Source: Actinomycetota bacterium
GTDB lineage: Bacteria > Actinomycetota > Thermoleophilia > Gaiellales > Gaiellaceae
Reading direction: 5' to 3'
Length of the DNA stretch: 35,674 nucleotides
Assembly (NCBI GenBank): GCA_005884575.1
Contig: VAWW01000031.1
Span: forward strand, 12,579-48,252
Positions 24,896 through 32,984 of this stretch are shown here, piece after piece. The notes under the pieces were generated by a model. That model saw only the letters and a list, made by a program, of their open reading frames with translations, was not told the DNA's origin and searched no databases. Position numbers and translations under genes: made by a program. How positions within the stretch are numbered: position 1 is the first letter of the stretch; every line of letters starts with the position of its first letter.

Positions 24896-27291
24896 GCGCG
24901 GACCCGCTCGCCCCTCGGATCGTACAAAGGCTCGGCGCGCACCTCCGCAGCGACCCAGTCGCCGAAGATGTCGACCTCGAGCCGCGTGCCCGGCTCGGCG
25001 CGCTCGCTCGGGACGTAGGCGTACGCGACGCTCGCGCCGACGGCGTAGCCGTAGCCGCCGCTCGTGACGCGGCCGAGCGGCTGGCCGCCCGGTAATCGCA
25101 CGGGCTCGGAGCCGAGCGCGACGGCGCGCGGGTCGTCGAGGACGAGGCAGACGAGCTTCTCCGCGGGCTCGTGCCCATCGAGCGCCGCGCGGCCGAGGAA
25201 GTCGCCCTTGTCGAGCTTGACCGCAAAGCCGAGGCCCGCCTCGTACGGCGTCGTCTCGGCAGACAGATCGGACGCCCATGCGCGGTAGCCCTTCTCGAGC
25301 CGCAGCGACTCGATCGCGCGGTAGCCGCCGGGCGTAACGCCGTCGGCGCGCAGTGCGTCCCAGAGCGCGAGCCCGTACTCGCTCGGCGCATACAGCTCCC
25401 AGCCGAGCTCGCCGACGTACGTGACCCGCGACGCCAGCAGCGGAACGTCGCCGACGGAGAGCTCGCGGGCCGTCAGGTACGGGAAGTCGAGCGGCATCGT
25501 CGTCAGGGGCTGCAGCACGTCGCGCGCGTTCGGCCCCCAGAGGCAGAAGCAGGCATAGGCGGACGTCACGTCCTTCACGTAGACCGAGCCGTCGCGCGGT
25601 GCGTGCTTCTCGATCCACGCGCGGTCGTGCGTGCCGAACGCTGTGCCGGTGACGAGCAGGAAGCGATCGGCGGCGCGGCGGAGGACGGACAGGTCCGCCT
25701 CGATCCCGCCGCGCGCGTTCAGGAGCTGCGTGTAGACGACGGTGCCGACGGGCCGGTCGATCCGGTTCGCACACAGGCGCTCGAGCAGCGGGAGCGCGCC
25801 CGGCCCGAGCACCTCGAGCTTCGAGAAGCTCGACTGGTCGAAGAGCGCCGCCGCCTCGCGTGCCGCGCGCGCCTCCACTTCGATCGCCGGTGACCAGTTC
25901 GCGCCCGCCCAGCCGCGCGGCCGAAGCGAATCATCGCCGCCCGCGGCGTTCGACTCGTACCAGTTGACGCGCTCCCAGCCGGCCTTCTCGCCGAATGCCG
26001 CGTCGAGCTCGCGGTGGCGCGCGTACGCGGGCGAGACGCGGAGCGGGCGGCCGGCCTGTCTCTCCTCGCCGGGATACTTGATGTCGTAGTACTTCGAGAG
26101 CGCCTCGTACGAGCGCTTCAGCGTGTAGCTCCGGCTGCGGTACTGCCGTCCGAACCGCGTCACGTCGAGCGGCCAGACGTCCCACTCCGGCACGCCGTCG
26201 ACGATCCACTCGCCCATCACCTTGCCGGTCCCGCCGGCGCCCGCGAGCCCGTGCGCGCAGCCGCCGGCGGCAATCCAGAAGCCGGGTACGTCCGTCTCGC
26301 CGAGCAGGAAGTCTGCGTCGGGCGTGAACGCCTCCGGCCCGTTGAAGAACGTCTTCACCTGCGCGTCCTCCATCGCCGGGACGCGCGAGATCGCGTTCTC
26401 CATCAGCTCCTCCATCCGATCCCAGTCGGCCGGGAGAAGCTTCGCCTCGAAGCCCCCCGGAATGCCGTCGAGCGCCCATGGATACGGCTTGCGCTCGTAA
26501 CCGCCCATCACGAGCCCGCCGACCTCCGTGCGGAAGTAGACGAGCCGGTCGGGATCGCGCAGCGTCGGCAGCGGCTCGAGCGGCGGGTCGAACGGCTCGG
26601 TGATCAGGTACTGGTGGCCGTACGGGATGATCGGGACGTCGATGCCGGCGAGCCGCGCCACCTCGGGCGCATACATCCCTGCTGCGTTGACGGCGACGTC
26701 GCACTCGATCCGGCCCTTGTCCGTCTCGACTGCGGCGACGCGGCCGTCGCGACATTCGATGCCTGTCACGCGTGTGCGGAGCTGGATCTGTGCGCCGAGC
26801 CGCCGCGCGCCGTCGGCGAGCGAGACCGTCAGCTGGCTCGGGTCGAGGTAGCCGTCGTCCGGGATGAACGCAGCGGCGAGCACGCCGTCGGTGGACATCG
26901 GCGGGAAGAGCGCCTGCGCCTCCTCGGCGGAGACGATCTCCATCGGCAGCCCGAACGTCTTCGCCCATGCGGCCTGGCGGCGAATTTCCTCCAGGCGCGG
27001 CTGCGACGACGCGAGCCGCAGACCGCCGAGCTGGTGCCAGCCCGGGTCGTTGCCGGTCAGCTCCTTCAGCTCGGCGTAGAGCCCGACCGAGTACTGCATC
27101 ATCCGCGTCAGCGAGAGCGACGAGCGCAGCTGGCCGACGAGGCCGGCGGAGTGCCACGTCGAGCCGTACGTGAGCTGGTACTGCTCGACGAGCACCGAGT
27201 CCGTCCAGCCGAGCTTCGCGAGGTGGTAGAGGATCGAGCAGCCGATCACGCCGCCGCCGATCACGACCGCACGCGCCCGCTCGGGGATCAC
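24892..27291 (-). CDS. FAD-dependent dimethylglycine/sarcosine dehydrogenase with GcvT domain
   Basis: The 799-residue protein has a FAD motif IGGGVIG at 11-17 and the classical covalent-FAD segment GSTWHSAG with H47. FAO central and GCV_T domains follow, ending in the GCV_T C-terminal barrel (GYGYAVGASVAYAYVP). It should oxidise dimethylglycine or sarcosine and pass the methyl to THF as methylene-THF. It is the second such enzyme in the window; together they could take the two steps from dimethylglycine to glycine. The GTG at 27291 overlaps the upstream stop by four bases, and the frame before it is low-complexity, so I exclude it. No ETF gene is in this operon. Confidence 0.88.
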   Translation of the reverse strand: MIPERARAVVIGGGVIGCSILYHLAKLGWTDSVLVEQYQLTYGSTWHSAGLVGQLRSSLSLTRMMQYSVGLYAELKELTGNDPGWHQLGGLRLASSQPRLEEIRRQAAWAKTFGLPMEIVSAEEAQALFPPMSTDGVLAAAFIPDDGYLDPSQLTVSLADGARRLGAQIQLRTRVTGIECRDGRVAAVETDKGRIECDVAVNAAGMYAPEVARLAGIDVPIIPYGHQYLITEPFDPPLEPLPTLRDPDRLVYFRTEVGGLVMGGYERKPYPWALDGIPGGFEAKLLPADWDRMEELMENAISRVPAMEDAQVKTFFNGPEAFTPDADFLLGETDVPGFWIAAGGCAHGLAGAGGTGKVMGEWIVDGVPEWDVWPLDVTRFGRQYRSRSYTLKRSYEALSKYYDIKYPGEERQAGRPLRVSPAYARHRELDAAFGEKAGWERVNWYESNAAGGDDSLRPRGWAGANWSPAIEVEARAAREAAALFDQSSFSKLEVLGPGALPLLERLCANRIDRPVGTVVYTQLLNARGGIEADLSVLRRAADRFLLVTGTAFGTHDRAWIEKHAPRDGSVYVKDVTSAYACFCLWGPNARDVLQPLTTMPLDFPYLTARELSVGDVPLLASRVTYVGELGWELYAPSEYGLALWDALRADGVTPGGYRAIESLRLEKGYRAWASDLSAETTPYEAGLGFAVKLDKGDFLGRAALDGHEPAEKLVCLVLDDPRAVALGSEPVRLPGGQPLGRVTSGGYGYAVGASVAYAYVPSERAEPGTRLEVDIFGDWVAAEVRAEPLYDPRGERVRA

Positions 27292-28109
27292 CGCAGCGCC
27301 CGCCGGAAACGCTGCTCCGCGGCGGTCCGCTCCATCCGTCCGAAATGCTGCGCCGCGTAGCCGGCGAAGTCGAAGTCGAGCTGTGAGATCGCCTGCTGGA
27401 CGACGCCCCACATCGCCTCGCGGAAGTCGGACATGAACCGCATCAGGACGAGTGCGTCCGCGTCGTCGCCGCCGTACGCGGCGAGCAGCTCTTCCTCACC
27501 GGTCTCGTCGAGCTCGTTGTTGACCGCGAAGTTCGCAAGGTCGAAGTACGGGTCGCCCATGCCGGCGTACTCCCAGTCGACGAGCCGCAGCCGCTCGCCG
27601 TCGTGGACGAAGTTCGCCGGGAGCAGGTCGTTGTGGCACGGGCGCGACTCGACGCCGCGGCGGCGGGCGTCGATCCGGTCGGCGACCGCCTTCGCTCGCA
27701 GGTACTCCGGCGGCGGTGAGCCGGCGGTCGCGGCGTACGTCTCGACGACGCGGAACGAGTCGAACGATCCAGGGATCGCGGGCCCGTCGTGGAGCCGCCG
27801 CAGCAGCGCGCCGGCCTCGGCGGTGCCCGGCCGCCCCGTTTCGCCGTCGAGGAAACGCGTCACGAGGCAGCCGTCGACGAAGGCGACGACCTCCGGGCCG
27901 ATCCCGAGCGCCGCAGCCGTGCGCGACGCCTGCAGCTCGACGCCCCGGTCGATCCCGAGCAGCTCGGTGTCGCGCCCGGCGATCCGCAGGACGAACGCCT
28001 CGCCGTCTGCGACCACCTTGAAGTTGTGGTTGGTGATGCCGCCGCCAAGCGGCTCGATGTCGACCGCGCGGCCCGGCCACAACTCTTCCGCGACCTCCCG
28101 CGGCTCCAT
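27288..28109 (-). CDS. Choline/ethanolamine kinase-like phosphotransferase (APH fold)
   Basis: The 273-residue protein shows LGGGITNHNFKV near the start. The catalytic loop PCHNDLLPANF (H159, N160, D161) and LRLVDWEYAGMGDPYFDLANF (D178) follow, the pattern of choline kinases and LicA-like enzymes within the APH superfamily. It likely phosphorylates choline, ethanolamine or a related amino alcohol with ATP. It follows the APC permease by five bases and overlaps the flavoprotein gene, so uptake, phosphorylation and demethylation enzymes share one transcript. An antibiotic kinase is less likely given the DWEYAG motif and context. Confidence 0.78.
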   Translation of the reverse strand: MEPREVAEELWPGRAVDIEPLGGGITNHNFKVVADGEAFVLRIAGRDTELLGIDRGVELQASRTAAALGIGPEVVAFVDGCLVTRFLDGETGRPGTAEAGALLRRLHDGPAIPGSFDSFRVVETYAATAGSPPPEYLRAKAVADRIDARRRGVESRPCHNDLLPANFVHDGERLRLVDWEYAGMGDPYFDLANFAVNNELDETGEEELLAAYGGDDADALVLMRFMSDFREAMWGVVQQAISQLDFDFAGYAAQHFGRMERTAAEQRFRRALR

Positions 28110-28114
28110 CGGCG

Positions 28115-29653
28115 CTAGAGGGGCGCGGTCGCCGGCGGCGCCTCGACGAGCTCGCCCTCGGGCGCCTGCATGTGCGCGGGCTTCAGCCGCTGGACGAGGA
28201 CGTAGTAGATCCCGCCGACGAGCACGATCACGACGAGCACCGTCCACAGCACCGGCTGGCCGTTGAGCCAGTGCCAGTGGAAGTTCAGCGTCCCGGGCAG
28301 CTCCTTGGGACGCGGGTTCGTTGCGGCGCGCGGCCACGCCATGTTGACGAGCATCCCGCCGCCCCAGGCGAGCGCCAGGACGTTGATCGGCAGGCCCCAG
28401 CGGCCGAGCGAGAACGGCGCCTTCGCCCTCGGCCAGCCGCGCAGGCGGGCCCGAAGCAGCGCGAAGTTCCCGATCAGGTAGCTCAGGTAGATCATCCCGG
28501 TCGCGGCGATCGCGATCACTGCGACGCCCGCGTACTGGATCATCGGCACCGCGGCGAGCGCGCCGATCACGATGCACGAGAGCACGGGCGTGTGCAGCTT
28601 CGGCTGCACCTTCGCGAGCCAGCGCGAGCCGGGCAGCCGATCGTCGCGCGCCATGCCGAAGCAGAGCCGGATCGTCGACGTCTCGATCGCCAGGCAGCAG
28701 ACGAAGATCGCAGCCGCCACGACGAGCAGGAAGACGGTCGAGAAGGCGTTGCCGAAGTTGGCGTCGATGATCTGCGCCGGCCCCCAGCCTTCCTTGATCG
28801 CGGTCTTCATGTTCGGGATCCCGAGCAGCATCGCGTAGAGGAAGACGCCGCCGATGACGAACGCGCCGATCACCGACGCGATCACCGCTCTCGTCGCCTC
28901 CCGCCGCGGATTTCGCGTCTCCTCCGAGAGCGTCGAGGCCGTGTCGAAGCCGTAGATGACGTAGAGCGACATGAACATCGCGACGAGGAACGTGCCGGTG
29001 GTGAGGCTCGTCCCGCCGGTGTGGAAGATCACGGCCGCGCTCTGATGGTGGTGGAACAGCGCGACGACGAACGCGAAGACGACCATGCCGAGGATCTCGA
29101 ACAGCACGCCCGTGTTGTTGACGAGCGCGACCAACCGCACGCCGAAGATGTTCATGACCGTGATCGCGACCAGGGTGACGAGCGCGATCAGCCGCTGGTT
29201 GTGTCCCGTGCTCGCAAGATTCCAGCCCATGTTGTTGAAGGCCGGGATGAGCGCGACGGGCAGCGTCGCGCAGACGGAGGCGACGGTCAGGATCCCGGCG
29301 AAGAGATATATCCAGCCCGCGAACCACGAGTAGGTCTTCCCGGCGAGGTACTTCGTCCACTGGAAGACCGACCCGGCCACCGGGAAGTGGCTCGACAGCT
29401 CCGCGAAGCCGAGCGCGACGAGCAGCTGCCCGATCGCGACGATCGGCCAGCTCCAGATGAAGACGCCGCCGATCGTCGTGAGGCCGAGGAAGAAGAGGGC
29501 GAAGATGCCCGTCGAAGGCGAGATGTAGCTGAACGCGACCGCGAAGGAGCTGAAGACGCCGAGGCTGCGGCGCAGCTCCTGCTTGTAGCCGAAGCGTGCG
29601 AGATCGGCTTCGTCGCGCGAGGCCTCGCGCGGCGACTCGTCACGAATGTCCAT
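28115..29653 (-). CDS. APC-superfamily amine/amino acid permease
   Basis: The 512-residue protein has about twelve hydrophobic segments. The N-terminal signature FGYKQELRRSLGVFSSFAVAFSYISPSTGIF and VIYGFDTASTLSEETRNPRREATRA belong to the APC family branch with GABA and choline permeases. It probably imports a small amine or amino acid. Its position ahead of a choline-kinase-like protein and a dimethylglycine-type dehydrogenase suggests choline or a methylated amine. AAAGGAGG precedes ATG 29653 by nine bases. It is the first gene of its operon. Confidence 0.87.
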   Translation of the reverse strand: MDIRDESPREASRDEADLARFGYKQELRRSLGVFSSFAVAFSYISPSTGIFALFFLGLTTIGGVFIWSWPIVAIGQLLVALGFAELSSHFPVAGSVFQWTKYLAGKTYSWFAGWIYLFAGILTVASVCATLPVALIPAFNNMGWNLASTGHNQRLIALVTLVAITVMNIFGVRLVALVNNTGVLFEILGMVVFAFVVALFHHHQSAAVIFHTGGTSLTTGTFLVAMFMSLYVIYGFDTASTLSEETRNPRREATRAVIASVIGAFVIGGVFLYAMLLGIPNMKTAIKEGWGPAQIIDANFGNAFSTVFLLVVAAAIFVCCLAIETSTIRLCFGMARDDRLPGSRWLAKVQPKLHTPVLSCIVIGALAAVPMIQYAGVAVIAIAATGMIYLSYLIGNFALLRARLRGWPRAKAPFSLGRWGLPINVLALAWGGGMLVNMAWPRAATNPRPKELPGTLNFHWHWLNGQPVLWTVLVVIVLVGGIYYVLVQRLKPAHMQAPEGELVEAPPATAPL

Positions 29654-29683
29654 TGCGGAAGGCCTCCTTTGTCGGGTGACGGG

Positions 29684-29714
29684 ATTGATCCCACGTTCGC
29701 GGCGACGATGTCAA
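29684..29714 (-). promoter_or_regulatory. Promoter for the APC permease operon with inverted repeat at -10
   Basis: Minus-strand TTGACA (29714-29709) is a perfect -35. A weak -10, GATCAA or ATCAAT, lies 18-19 bases later. GGGAT-TG-ATCCC (29681-29692) is an inverted repeat overlapping the -10, a possible operator. Confidence 0.45.
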
Positions 29715-29760
29715 CGCCTGCCGGAAGCTCGCGGGCGACTCGTCCGTTCTCCAAGGGGAG

Positions 29761-30567
29761 ATGGAGCAGTTCGAGTCATCCGGCGGGGCGGTTGCGTACG
29801 AGGTCGTCGGGGACGGCGAGCCGCTCGTGCTCGTCCACGGGACGCCCGAGTCGAGCTACGTCTGGGACGGCGTCCTCCCGGAGCTGAGCGGGCGCTGGCG
29901 CGTCCACCTGTACGACCTGCTCGGCTACGGGTCGTCGGAGCAGCGCGACGACCAGGACGTCTCGCTGGCCGCGCAGACGACCGTCCTCGGCGAGTTGCTC
30001 GACCACTGGCGCCTGGAACGGCCGCGGATCGTCGGCCACGACTTCGGCGGCGCGATCGCGCTGCGCGCTCACCTCCTCGAGCGGCGGCCGTTCGCGGCGG
30101 TCGCGCTCCTCGATCCCGTCGCGCTCCGGCCGTGGGGCTCGCCGTTCTTCCGGCTCGTCAAGGAACACGCGCAGGTGTTCGAGCAGCTCCCGGCGCCGAT
30201 GCACGAGGCGCTCGTCGGCGCGTACCTGCGCGGCGCGTTCCACCGGCCGATGGACGACGCGGCGCTCGCGCCGTTCGTCGAGCCGTGGACGGGCGCGGCG
30301 GGTCAGGCCGCGTTCTACCGCCAGATTGCCCAGGCCGACGAGTGCTACACCGCGGAGATGGAAGAGCTCTACGGCACGATCGAGGTTCCAGTGCTCGTGT
30401 GCTGGGGCGAGGAGGACGCGTGGATTCCGGTCTCCAAGGGGGTGGAGCTACAGCGGCGGATCCCGGGCGCCGAGCTGCGGACGATCCCCGGCGCGGGACA
30501 CTTCTTGCACGTCGACGCGCCCGACGCCGTCGCCGCCGAGCTCATCGGCTTCTTCGCTAGAGGCTGA
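29761..30567 (+). CDS. Alpha/beta hydrolase with Asp nucleophile (dehalogenase/epoxide hydrolase-like)
   Basis: The 268-residue protein has an oxyanion HGTPESSYVW segment and a nucleophile elbow VGHDFGGAIA in which Asp replaces the Ser of esterases. The acid is in WGEEDAWIPV, and the catalytic His in GAGHFLHVDAP. An Asp nucleophile is the mark of haloalkane and fluoroacetate dehalogenases and epoxide hydrolases. The substrate is unknown. GGGGAG directly precedes ATG 29761, closer than usual, but the family N-terminus fits. The 3' end overlaps the convergent EamA gene by 11 bases. Confidence 0.8.
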   Translation: MEQFESSGGAVAYEVVGDGEPLVLVHGTPESSYVWDGVLPELSGRWRVHLYDLLGYGSSEQRDDQDVSLAAQTTVLGELLDHWRLERPRIVGHDFGGAIALRAHLLERRPFAAVALLDPVALRPWGSPFFRLVKEHAQVFEQLPAPMHEALVGAYLRGAFHRPMDDAALAPFVEPWTGAAGQAAFYRQIAQADECYTAEMEELYGTIEVPVLVCWGEEDAWIPVSKGVELQRRIPGAELRTIPGAGHFLHVDAPDAVAAELIGFFARG

Positions 30568-31369
30568 GCAGCGCCGTGCCGCCGACGACGAGGACGGCTC
30601 CAGCGAGGCGCCACCGCGTCACGTTCTCCTTCAGGACGACGGCGCCGAGGGCGGTCGCGAACAGGACGCCTGTCTCCCTCACTGCCGCGACCGACGCGGC
30701 AGAGGCGAGCTGCAGCGCCGCGAGGACGAGCCCGTAGGCGGCGAAGGACGCGAGTCCGGCGGCTACCGGACGCCATCCCCAGGCCGCGCGCAGCGGCCGC
30801 GCGCCGCGGATCGCCACGAACCCTGCGAAGTACGCGAAGCCCATGAACGCCGTCACGAGCTCGAGGTACGCGAGCGGCGCCGCGTGCTGGACGCCGTGCT
30901 TGTCGACAACGGTGTACGCGGCGATGACGATCGCGATCGCGAGCCCAAAGCCGGCGCCCCGGCCGCGCCGCACGCCGCGGACGAACAGGATTCCAGCGGC
31001 GACGAGCAGCACGCCGACGACCTGCCTCGTCGAGGTCGTCGCGGCGGTGAACACGACTGCGCCGAGGAGCACGAGCACGGGCGCAAAGCCGCGTGCAAGC
31101 GGATAGACGACGGACAGCTCCGCGCGGCGATACGCCGTCGCGAGCAGCGCGAAGTAGACGAGCTCGAGCGCCGAGCTCGCGGCGACGAACGGCCAGGCGG
31201 ACGCATGCAAGTCCCACCACACGGCCGCGACCGGGGCGACGGCGAGCGCGGACACCGGCAGTGCGACCGCAGTCGCCGCCTCGACGTCCCTCGCGCCCGC
31301 GAGCAGCACGTTCCACGAGGCGTGGATCACCGCCGCCGCCAGCGCGAAGGCGAGCGCCTCGGCCGGCAC
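30557..31369 (-). CDS. EamA/DMT-family transporter
   Basis: The 270-residue protein consists of about ten hydrophobic segments in two homologous EamA halves, with AVIHASWNVLLAG at the start and AASVAAVRETGVLFATALGAVVLKE in the second half. It is a secondary transporter of the drug/metabolite family; direction and substrate cannot be read. Its GTG shares one base with the stop of the HD oxygenase gene (TAGTG), so it is co-translated with the phosphonate pair and may carry that substrate or export a product. Confidence 0.82.
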   Translation of the reverse strand: MPAEALAFALAAAVIHASWNVLLAGARDVEAATAVALPVSALAVAPVAAVWWDLHASAWPFVAASSALELVYFALLATAYRRAELSVVYPLARGFAPVLVLLGAVVFTAATTSTRQVVGVLLVAAGILFVRGVRRGRGAGFGLAIAIVIAAYTVVDKHGVQHAAPLAYLELVTAFMGFAYFAGFVAIRGARPLRAAWGWRPVAAGLASFAAYGLVLAALQLASAASVAAVRETGVLFATALGAVVLKENVTRWRLAGAVLVVGGTALLSL

Positions 31370-31911
31370 TAGTGCTTCAGCGCGGCTTCGAGGACCGGGC
31401 GGTAGTGCTCGAGCCCCGGCGTCTCGAGACCCGCGACCTTGCCGACGTCGTCCCAGCGCCGCAGCCGAACGGCGTCTTCGGCGAACGGCGAGCGCTCGAA
31501 CTCCGCGGCCTCCGCCGCCGAGTACGGCCCGCCCTGGAGCTCGAGGCTGAGAATCGACGCCGGCGACAGCTCGTCCAGGTACGACGGCTCGACCGCGCAG
31601 AGATAGCGCTTCGCCGCGACGTGCATCCGGATCGGCTCGGCGATCTCCGGCCCGAAATGCTCGGAGAGGAACGCGTGCGCGACCTCCTCGTGCTGCGTGT
31701 CGACGCCGTGGTCCGCCGAGTCCTCGGGGAGACCATGGACGAAGTGACCGTAGTCGTGCAGCAGCGCGGCGGCGACGAGCCGCGGCGGCGCGCCCTCCCG
31801 CTCCGCCGCGTACGCGCTCTGCAGCATGTGCTCGGTCATCGACACCGGCTCGCCGAGGTACGCGCCGGAGCCGTACTCGCGGAACATCCGGAAGATCTCA
31901 TCCACGATCAT
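31369..31911 (-). CDS. tmpB: PhnZ/TmpB-like HD-domain mixed-valence diiron oxygenase
   Basis: The 180-residue protein keeps the ligand set known for PhnZ: H28, H52-D53 in LLHDYGHF, H74, H97 and D154 or D155, plus K101 four residues after H97. The Tyr-x-x-Glu pair Y18/E21 in YLGEPVS also matches. Spacing agrees with PhnZ numbering as I recall it (offset 6-7). TmpB cleaves the C-P bond of 1-hydroxy-2-trimethylammonioethylphosphonate with O2, giving glycine betaine and phosphate. The ATG overlaps the stop of the TmpA-like gene by four bases (ATGA). A PhnZ acting on the aminoethyl analogue is the alternative; the betaine context favours TmpB. Confidence 0.82.
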   Translation of the reverse strand: MIVDEIFRMFREYGSGAYLGEPVSMTEHMLQSAYAAEREGAPPRLVAAALLHDYGHFVHGLPEDSADHGVDTQHEEVAHAFLSEHFGPEIAEPIRMHVAAKRYLCAVEPSYLDELSPASILSLELQGGPYSAAEAAEFERSPFAEDAVRLRRWDDVGKVAGLETPGLEHYRPVLEAALKH

Positions 31912-32966
31912 CGGCTGAGGACGGCGAGCTTGCTGCGGAGCCCGTCGCGGTCGGCGTAGCAGCCCTGCAGGTGACGCTCGCCGGACTCGGAGTAGCCGGT
32001 GCGGCCGTGCAGGACGCGCAGGTTGTCGACGATGAACAGGTCGCCCGGCTCGAGCTTGAACTCGATCCGGTAGCGCGGCTCCTCGAGCATCCGGCCGAAC
32101 GCCTGGTACGCCTCGTAGTACGCGTGGACGTCGGGAACGCGGATCGGCTGCACCGAGCGCGTGTTGTAGTGGACCGCCGCAAGCTCGCCGGACACAGCGA
32201 GCGTGAGGACGGGGACCTCCGTCTCGAGCTCGGTGTCGGCGTCGGCAAAGCGGAAGCGGAGCGGGTACCGCGCGAGCAGGCCGCGGTGGTCCGGCGAGAG
32301 GTCCGCGGCCACGCGGAAGCCGTCGACCAGCGTGTTCTCGCCGCCGGCCGCGCTCGACGCGAGACAGTGGAGCAGCTGCAGCGTCGGCGTCGGATCGCGG
32401 TACGGATTGTCAGTGTGCGCCCCGAGCCCGAGCCCGGTGTACGCGAGGTTCGTCGGGTCGACGACGGTGCGGACGTCGAACAGCCGGCCGTAGTTCGTCT
32501 CGCGCACGTAGCCGAAGAGCTCGGCGACGCGCGTCACGGTACCCGGCGCGGTCGGACCGCCGGTCAGGATCGCGAAGCCGAGCTCGTCCACCGCGGCGAG
32601 CCAGTCGCGGAGCGCGGCGCCCCCGGCGAGGACCTCGTCGTAGCGTCCGACGGGCAGCTCGCACTGGATCGCCGCGTCCCAGAGACGGCGCCTCCGGGCC
32701 GGCGCAGCCCAGCCGTCGCGGAGCCAGGCCGCGTCGAAGCGCGCGGTGTGTCCGTCCGAGAACGCGATGTCGATCGTGCCGTTCTCGGCCGCCGAGGAGA
32801 TCGTCAGATCGTTCGGCAGCCGCCGCGTGTCGAGCAGCCGCTGGCCGCTCGGATGGCGGCACTCCTCGCACGGGCAGTTGTCGCGGAGCCAGAGCGCTTG
32901 GAACGTCTCTGTGCGCCCGTCCGGCCAGTCGATCCCGAGCGCCGATGCGTCGTGCGCGATTCGCAT
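31908..32966 (-). CDS. tmpA: TmpA/gamma-butyrobetaine hydroxylase-like 2-oxoglutarate oxygenase
   Basis: The 352-residue protein has the BBOX N-terminal zinc module (C31, C33, C36 in LRDNCPCEECRHPSG, and H73 in SDGH). A TauD-like domain follows with iron ligands H184 and D186 (GAHTDNPYR) and H320 (VLHGRTGY), and 2-oxoglutarate Arg331. The trimethylammonium cage of BBOX (Tyr177, Trp181, Tyr194, Tyr366 as I recall) maps to Y159, F163, Y176 and Y337, so three aromatics are kept and Trp becomes Phe. With an HD oxygenase overlapping it, TmpA (hydroxylation of 2-trimethylammonioethylphosphonate at C1) is favoured over carnitine synthesis. ATG 32966 is chosen because the operator lies just before it. 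Confidence 0.82.
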   Translation of the reverse strand: MRIAHDASALGIDWPDGRTETFQALWLRDNCPCEECRHPSGQRLLDTRRLPNDLTISSAAENGTIDIAFSDGHTARFDAAWLRDGWAAPARRRRLWDAAIQCELPVGRYDEVLAGGAALRDWLAAVDELGFAILTGGPTAPGTVTRVAELFGYVRETNYGRLFDVRTVVDPTNLAYTGLGLGAHTDNPYRDPTPTLQLLHCLASSAAGGENTLVDGFRVAADLSPDHRGLLARYPLRFRFADADTELETEVPVLTLAVSGELAAVHYNTRSVQPIRVPDVHAYYEAYQAFGRMLEEPRYRIEFKLEPGDLFIVDNLRVLHGRTGYSESGERHLQGCYADRDGLRSKLAVLSR

Positions 32967-32971
32967 GATAA

Positions 32972-32981
32972 GGTCTAGACC
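32972..32981. promoter_or_regulatory. GGTCTAGACC operator in the tmpA-gntR gap
   Basis: A perfect 10-bp palindrome sits in the 18-base gap between the divergent starts (32966 and 32985). It equals the core of sites described for GntR/HutC (UTRA) regulators such as DasR. Binding would block both genes. A TAAGGT box (32969-32974) overlapping it could be the gntR -10. Confidence 0.7.
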
Positions 32982-32984
32982 ATT

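Noticed and set aside
31908-32966. Carnitine biosynthesis by gamma-butyrobetaine hydroxylase.
   Set aside because: It cannot be excluded by sequence alone, but the overlapped PhnZ-like gene and the PhnF-type regulator fit TmpA better.
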